Source: Tragulus kanchil (Eukaryota; Chordata; Mammalia; Artiodactyla; Tragulidae). From it: 64,000 nt of DNA. Where the stretch lies: NCBI GenBank assembly GCA_022376925.1, contig JAIOJX010000006.1:56942658-57006657 (forward strand), read 5' to 3'. Numbering within the stretch: the first letter of the stretch is position 1; the number at the start of each line of letters is the position of its first letter. Positions 57,586 through 64,000 of the stretch are shown piece after piece. The notes under the pieces are model-generated. The model did not search any database. It saw only the letters and a program-made list of their open reading frames with translations, and was not told where the DNA came from. The position numbers and the translations under genes are program-made.

Positions 57586-58488
57586 TAATTATTAAGGAAA
57601 TGCAAATCATAACTACAACGAGATATAACCTCACATAGATCAGAATTGCAAAGCACCAAAAAACCCACAAACAAAAACTGCTGGAGAGGGTATGCAGGGA
57701 AGGAAACCTTCCTACTCTGTTGATAGGGATGTAAATTGGTATAACCACAATGAAAAACAGTTCAGACATTCCTTAAAAAACTAAAAATTGAGTTAACATG
57801 TGACCCTACAATCCTATTCCTGGGCATATATCTGGAGAAAAACTTGATCCAAAAGGATACATGCACCCAGAAACATCACAGTCGTTTAAAATATCCAAGA
57901 CATGGAAGAAATCTAAATGTCCATCAAGACACTAAAGGATAAAGATGTGGTACAGACACACCATTGTGTGGAAAAGCGTGGAAAACTGGACAACCACATG
58001 TAAGAGAATGAAATGAGACCATTCCTTAACTCCATACATGAAATAAGCCCAAAATGGATTAAAAACCTAAATGTGAAACCAGACACTATAAAACTCCTAC
58101 AAGAAAACATAGGCAGAACACTCTCTAACATAAAACACAACAGCATCTTTTTCTACAGATCTCCCAAAATAATGGAAATAAAGGCAAAAATAAACAAAGG
58201 GCACCTAATTAAACTCAAAAGCTTTTGCACAGCAAATGAAATAATACACAAAACGAAAGACAAATCACAGACTGAAAGACAGTCTTTGCAAATGATGTGA
58301 CCAATAACTGTTTAGTCTCCAAAATTTACAAATAGCCAGTGATACTTAATAGCATCAAAGTAAACAACCCATACAAAAAAAAAAAAAAAATGCCAGAAGA
58401 CTTGAATAGACATTTTTCCAAAGAAAACATACAGACAGCCAAAAGGCACATTCAACAGTCAAAAGATATTCAACATTACTAGTTATTA

Positions 58489-58698
58489 GAGCTTCCCTGG
58501 TTGTTCGGATAGTAAAGAATCTGTCTTCAATGTGGGAGATCTGGCTTTGATCCCTGTGTGGGGAAGATATTCTGGAGAATGGAATGAAAAACCACACTGA
58601 TATACTTGCCTGGGGAATTCCATGGACAGATGAACCTGGCATGCAACAGTCCATGAGGTCACAAAGGCTCAGACATCACTAAGTTACCTTCACTTCAC
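58489..58698 (+). mobile_element. Bov-tA-type SINE in L1 B (copy 2)
   Basis: Duplicate of 57376-57585 within duplication 19. Confidence 0.92.
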
Positions 58699-58986
58699 TA
58701 ATTATTAAGGAAATGCAAATCATAACTACAACGAGATATAACCTCACATAGATCAGAATTGCAAAGCACCAAAAAACCCACAAACAAAAACTGCTGGAGA
58801 GGGTATGCAGGGAAGGAAACCTTCCTACTCTGTTGATAGGGATGTAAATTGGTATAACCACAATGAAAAACAGTTCAGACATTCCTTAAAAAACTAAAAA
58901 TTGAGTTAACATGTGACCCTACAATCCTATTCCTGGGCATATATCTGGAGAAAAACTTGATCCAAAAGGATACATGCACCCAGAAA

Positions 58987-61090
58987 CATCACAGTCGTTT
59001 AAAATATCCAAGACATGGAAGAAATCTAAATGTCCATCAAGACACTAAAGGATAAAGATGTGGTACAGACACACCATTGTGTGGACTATTACTCGGCCAT
59101 TAAAAATAATAAAATAATTCCATTCACAACAACATAGCTGAGCCTAGAGAATATTATACTAAGTGAAGTAAGCAGACAGAGGAGAAATATCATGACATCC
59201 CTTATATATGAAATCTAAATAAAAAGATACAAGCAAACTTACAAAACAGAAAAAGATTCCCAGACAGAAAATGCACTTATAGTTGAAAGGGGGAAAGGAT
59301 AGTTAAGGACATTGGGAAGGTCATATGCACATTGCTATATTTAAAATGGATAACTAAGACCTAATGTATAGCATATGGGACTCTTCTCAATGTTATGTGC
59401 CAGCCACGATGGCAGGGGTATTGGTGGAAAATGAATACATGCTGCGTATGGCTCAGTCCCTTCACTGTTCATTTTAATTATCACAGCATTGTTAATCAGC
59501 TGAAAATAAAATAAAAAGTTTAAAGCTTGGGGGATAAAAGAAATTAGGTAAAGCAACTTTACCTACTCAGAAACATGTAAAATATAACTGCCAGCACCTA
59601 TTCTCAAATGCCCAATATGCCTTAAACTGTAAGAAACACGTTCCTTTCACAGTTAGGCATAAAACTATCTTTTCTAAAAAGGAACAACACATACAAGTAA
59701 ATACATGTTAAATTCAAATATTAGTGATCATAGATGTTCCCATGGAGAAAGGAACTTGAAAACAGAAATATGGACTCCAAAAGGCAGTCCCTCTTATCAA
59801 GAAGTTTACAAGCCTCTCAGACAGTTTTATCCACCAAAGATCATCCAGCAGAAGCAAGAATAGCTACAGTCCTGCAGGCTCCAGAACCACAATAACAGAA
59901 AGTTAAACAAAATCTAAAGGTAAAAGATTATGGCCCAAATGAGGGAATAAGATAAAACCCCAGAAAAACAACTAAATGAAGAGGAGATAGGCAAACTTAC
60001 AAAAAAAATTCAGAATAATGATAGTGAAAATGCACCAGACACACCATCACAGTCGTTTAAAATATCCAAGACATGGAAGAAATCTAAATGTCCATCAAGA
60101 CACTAAAGGATAAAGATGTGGTACAGACACACCATTGTGTGGACTATTACTCGGCCATTAAAAATAATAAAATAATTCCATTCACAACAACATAGCTGAG
60201 CCTAGAGAATATTATACTAAGTGAAGTAAGCAGACAGAGGAGAAATATCATGACATCCCTTATATATGAAATCTAAATAAAAAGATACAAGCAAACTTAC
60301 AAAACAGAAAAAGATTCCCAGACAGAAAATGCACTTATAGTTGAAAGGGGGAAAGGATAGTTAAGGACATTGGGAAGGTCATATGCACATTGCTATATTT
60401 AAAATGGATAACTAAGACCTAATGTATAGCATATGGGACTCTTCTCAATGTTATGTGCCAGCCACGATGGCAGGGGTATTGGTGGAAAATGAATACATGC
60501 TGCGTATGGCTCAGTCCCTTCACTGTTCATTTTAATTATCACAGCATTGTTAATCAGCTGAAAATAAAATAAAAAGTTTAAAGCTTGGGGGATAAAAGAA
60601 ATTAGGTAAAGCAACTTTACCTACTCAGAAACATGTAAAATATAACTGCCAGCACCTATTCTCAAATGCCCAATATGCCTTAAACTGTAAGAAACACGTT
60701 CCTTTCACAGTTAGGCATAAAACTATCTTTTCTAAAAAGGAACAACACATACAAGTAAATACATGTTAAATTCAAATATTAGTGATCATAGATGTTCCCA
60801 TGGAGAAAGGAACTTGAAAACAGAAATATGGACTCCAAAAGGCAGTCCCTCTTATCAAGAAGTTTACAAGCCTCTCAGACAGTTTTATCCACCAAAGATC
60901 ATCCAGCAGAAGCAAGAATAGCTACAGTCCTGCAGGCTCCAGAACCACAATAACAGAAAGTTAAACAAAATCTAAAGGTAAAAGATTATGGCCCAAATGA
61001 GGGAATAAGATAAAACCCCAGAAAAACAACTAAATGAAGAGGAGATAGGCAAACTTACAAAAAAAATTCAGAATAATGATAGTGAAAATG
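58987..61090. repeat. Tandem duplication 20 (unit 1058 bp, junction about 60032-60044)
   Basis: 58987-60032 recurs from about 60033. The start of copy 2 ('tgcaccagacacaccatcacag') is a garbled form of 'tgcacccagaaacatcacag' at 58975. Confidence 0.94.
59524..59840. other. Short unidentified spacer between L1 B and L1 F
   Basis: No named repeat. Repeated at about 60582-60898 by duplication 20 and, from 60828, by duplication 21. Confidence 0.4.
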
Positions 61091-63080
61091 ATCCAAGATC
61101 TCTGAAAAAGAATATAGACAAAGATTGAGAAAATGCAAGAAATGCTTATTAAATATTTAGAAGAACTATAAACAGAGATGGACAATACCATGAAAGAAAT
61201 AAAAATACACTAGAAGGAATCAATAGCAGAATTAATGAGGCAGAAGAATGATAAGTGACCTGGAAGACAGAATGGTGGAAATTGCTGAAGAACAGAATAA
61301 AGCAAAAAGAATGAAAAGGACCTAGAGATTTCTAAGATAAGATTAAACACACCAACCACCAACATTTGCATTACAATGGACTGAGAAGGAGAAGAGAATC
61401 AGAAAGGATCCGAGAAAATATTTCAGAAAATAATACTGAAAATGTCCATTACATGGGGAAAAATACTGTCAACCTTGTTCAAGATGCTCACAGAGTCCCA
61501 GGTAAGATAAAAACAAGGTGGAATAGTTCAAGAAACGCAGTAATCAAACTGATAAAAAATAAAATATTGAGAAAAACAAAAAATTACATACAAGAAAATT
61601 CCATAAGGTTATAAACTGATTTCTCAGCATAAATTCTGCAAGGTAGAGGGGAATGGCGCAATATATTTAAAATGATGAAAGGGAAGAACCTAGAAACAAA
61701 AACTACTCTGCCCTGCAAGGCTCTCATTCAGATTTGAAGATAAACCAAAAGCTTTACAGAAAAGCAAAAGTGAAGAGAATCCAGTATCACAAAATCAGTT
61801 TTACAACAAATGCCAAAGGAACTCCTCTAGTTTGGAAATACAAGAGAAGAAAGACTTACAAAAACTTAATTAAGAAAATGCAGTAAGAACACACATGTTG
61901 ATAATTATCTTAAATGTAATTTTACAATATAGCAAACAAAAGACATATTTCATGGACTCCAAAAGGCAGTCCCTCTTATCAAGAAGTTTACAAGCCTCTC
62001 AGACAGTTTTATCCACCAAAGATCATCCAGCAGAAGCAAGAATAGCTACAGTCCTGCAGGCTCCAGAACCACAATAACAGAAAGTTAAACAAAATCTAAA
62101 GGTAAAAGATTATGGCCCAAATGAGGGAATAAGATAAAACCCCAGAAAAACAACTAAATGAAGAGGAGATAGGCAAACTTACAAAAAAAATTCAGAATAA
62201 TGATAGTGAAAATGATCCAAGATCTCTGAAAAAGAATATAGACAAAGATTGAGAAAATGCAAGAAATGCTTATTAAATATTTAGAAGAACTATAAACAGA
62301 GATGGACAATACCATGAAAGAAATAAAAATACACTAGAAGGAATCAATAGCAGAATTAATGAGGCAGAAGAATGATAAGTGACCTGGAAGACAGAATGGT
62401 GGAAATTGCTGAAGAACAGAATAAAGCAAAAAGAATGAAAAGGACCTAGAGATTTCTAAGATAAGATTAAACACACCAACCACCAACATTTGCATTACAA
62501 TGGACTGAGAAGGAGAAGAGAATCAGAAAGGATCCGAGAAAATATTTCAGAAAATAATACTGAAAATGTCCATTACATGGGGAAAAATACTGTCAACCTT
62601 GTTCAAGATGCTCACAGAGTCCCAGGTAAGATAAAAACAAGGTGGAATAGTTCAAGAAACGCAGTAATCAAACTGATAAAAAATAAAATATTGAGAAAAA
62701 CAAAAAATTACATACAAGAAAATTCCATAAGGTTATAAACTGATTTCTCAGCATAAATTCTGCAAGGTAGAGGGGAATGGCGCAATATATTTAAAATGAT
62801 GAAAGGGAAGAACCTAGAAACAAAAACTACTCTGCCCTGCAAGGCTCTCATTCAGATTTGAAGATAAACCAAAAGCTTTACAGAAAAGCAAAAGTGAAGA
62901 GAATCCAGTATCACAAAATCAGTTTTACAACAAATGCCAAAGGAACTCCTCTAGTTTGGAAATACAAGAGAAGAAAAAGACTTACAAAAACTTAATTAAG
63001 AAAATGCAGTAAGAACACACATGTTGATAATTATCTTAAATGTAATTTGACTAAATATAGCAAACAAAAGACATATTTCA
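60828..63080. repeat. Tandem duplication 21 (unit 1124 bp, junction 61951/61952)
   Basis: 60828-61951 recurs from 61952. Copy 2 has small insertions near its end ('gaagaaaaagac' for 'gaagaaagac', 'aatttgactaaatatag' for 'aattttacaatatag'). Confidence 0.95.
62150..63000 (+). pseudogene. L1 F ORF1, decayed
   Basis: Coiled-coil traces ('gcagaattaatgaggcagaag', 'gacctggaagacagaatggtgg') lead to the RRM and C-terminal region. The longest frame, 62490-62738 (copy 61366-61614), is 82 residues with ENVHYMGKNTVNLVQDAHRVPGK-like text and the 'NAVIKLIKNKILRKTKNYIQ' C-terminal segment. Frameshifted before and after. Confidence 0.8.
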
Positions 63081-63720
63081 GTGGGGTGGATACAAAAGCA
63101 AGACCTGTGTATATGCTGTCTATATAAGACCCATCTCAAACCTAGAGACACATACAAACTGAAAGTGAGGGGATGGAAAAAATATTTCATGCAAATGGAG
63201 CCCAGAAGAAAGCCAGGGTAGAATTTTCTTATCAGACAAAATAGACTTTAAAATAAATAATATTACAAGAGACAAGGAAGGACACTACATGACAATCAAA
63301 AAAATAATCTAGGAAGAAGATATAACAATTGCAAATGTTTATGCACCGAAAAGAGCAGCACCTGCATCTCAGTATGTAAGGCAGATACTAACAACCATAA
63401 AAGAAGAAATCAACAGCAACCTAATAATGGTGGGGAACTCTAACAACCCACATTCATCAACAGATCATCCATACAAAATGAATAAGGAAAAACAATGGCT
63501 TACACGATACATTAGATCAGCTGGCTTAATTGATTTTTATGGAACAGTCCACCCAAAAGCAGCACAATGCACATTCTTCTGAAGTGTACACAAAATATTC
63601 TCCAAGATCGACCACATTCTGGGCCACTAGGCTAGCCTGTGTAAATTTAAGAATATTGAAGCCATGTCTGCTCACAATGCTATGAGATTAGACACAGAAA
63701 CAGAGGTGAAGCAATAGCAA
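63060..63720 (+). pseudogene. L1 F ORF2 endonuclease domain, decayed
   Basis: Endonuclease landmarks in order: 'gtctatataagacccatctc' (in place of the catalytic Glu block), 'atttatgcaccgaaaag' (region of YAPN), 'aatggtggggaactctaacaac' (GDFN reads GNSN), 'caagatcgaccacattctgggcc' (DHILGH kept), then 'tctgctcacaatgctatgag' (SDH reads SAH). Two catalytic aspartates are lost. Confidence 0.8.
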
Positions 63721-63753
63721 AGATCAGTGAAACAAAAAGCTGATTCCTTGAAA

Positions 63754-63755
<2 letters not shown>

Positions 63756-63802
<47 letters not shown>
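63756..63802. repeat. (AT)n microsatellite in L1 F
   Basis: About 23 AT units inserted where other L1 copies read a short 'gataaacaaa' stretch after 'ccttgaaaag'. Confidence 0.97.
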
Positions 63803-63805
<3 letters not shown>

Positions 63806-64000
63806 GAGTCTTTAGCCAGACTCATCAAGAAAAAGAAGGGAGCGGAATACAAATCACTAAAATTAAAAATACAAAAAAAAAAAAAAAGTAACTGAAACCA
63901 CAGGAATACAAAGGATCATAAGAGACTACTACAAGCAACTGTATGCCAATAAAACAGACAACCTGGAAGAAACTGACAAATTCTTAGAAAGGTTCAGTCT

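Larger units (their letters stand above)
56862..59085. repeat. Tandem duplication 19 (unit 1113 bp, junction 57976/57977)
   Basis: 56862-57972 recurs from 57977. Copy 2 has four A's where copy 1 has five in 'ggaaaaactgg', and the junction bases 'gtggaaaagcgtgg' fit neither side exactly. Confidence 0.95.
54478..59523 (+). mobile_element. Old L1 element B, 3' part (continuation of 31998)
   Basis: Starts after L1 C's A tail with 'ccacgcaatatcactgatgaac', the reverse transcriptase text expected after 'accaaaaccaaagatac' at 31985. It runs through palm, thumb and C-terminal region to a 3' end 'attgttaatcagctgaaaat' and 'aaataaaaagttt'. Contains two SINE insertions. The interval includes duplications 18 and 19. 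Confidence 0.85.
59841..64000 (+). mobile_element. Old L1 element F (runs off the window)
   Basis: Begins in the L1 5'UTR end ('gataaaaccccagaaaaacaac'), then ORF1 and the ORF2 endonuclease. Copies of the first part appear at about 59850, 60910 and 62030 because of duplications 20 and 21. It ends at 64000 inside ORF2 upstream of the reverse transcriptase core ('gacaacctggaagaaactgac'). Confidence 0.85.

Noticed and set aside
1..64000. A biological tandem amplification system or CRISPR-like array
   Set aside because: The repeated units are unrelated to each other and each occurs twice; there is no constant repeat with variable spacers, and this is a mammalian genome.

Overview
This window is intergenic nuclear DNA from a ruminant, most likely a bovid. 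The lineage call rests on tRNA-headed Bov-tA/ART2-type SINEs, BovB LINE 3' ends and several generations of mammalian L1. I find no host protein-coding gene, no tRNA or rRNA gene and no CRISPR array. Every long open frame is a decayed retroelement fragment or a chance frame.

The first thing a reader should know is that the window contains 21 head-to-tail direct duplications. Units are about 0.97 to 1.21 kb and nearly identical. Each affects different sequence, and many have ragged, error-rich sequence exactly at the junction. Segments between junctions run from about 1.8 to 6.4 kb, while the duplicated part is always about 1.1 kb. That is how contigs look when they are joined without merging their overlaps, so I read these as assembly artefacts. 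Collapsing them leaves about 41 kb of real sequence.

Layout. 1-1730: unidentified sequence (duplication 1). About 1740-3720, minus strand: a decayed endogenous retrovirus with a tRNA-Lys1,2-type primer binding site, a short leader and a gag remnant that resembles foamy virus (spumavirus) Gag; LTR-like sequence follows. About 4.1-9.6 kb: old repeats, SINEs, MIR-like sequence and BovB pieces. About 11.8-15.9 kb (5' end duplicated at 10.7 kb): an L1 ('A') that jumps from its 5'UTR to the reverse transcriptase. 15.9-27.9 kb: a truncated older L1 ('G'), SINEs, MIR-like remnants, a BovB reverse transcriptase tail and unidentified unique DNA. 27.9-59.5 kb: a nested stack in which old L1 'B' is interrupted by L1 'C', C is interrupted by L1 'D', and D carries a 186-bp polyadenylated retrocopy with target-site duplications. 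59.8-64 kb: another old L1 ('F') running off the end.

No genes act together here. The biology is a record of successive retrotransposition. The two points of most interest are the foamy-like gag with its matching primer binding site, and the four-level nested insertion that becomes legible once the duplications are collapsed.
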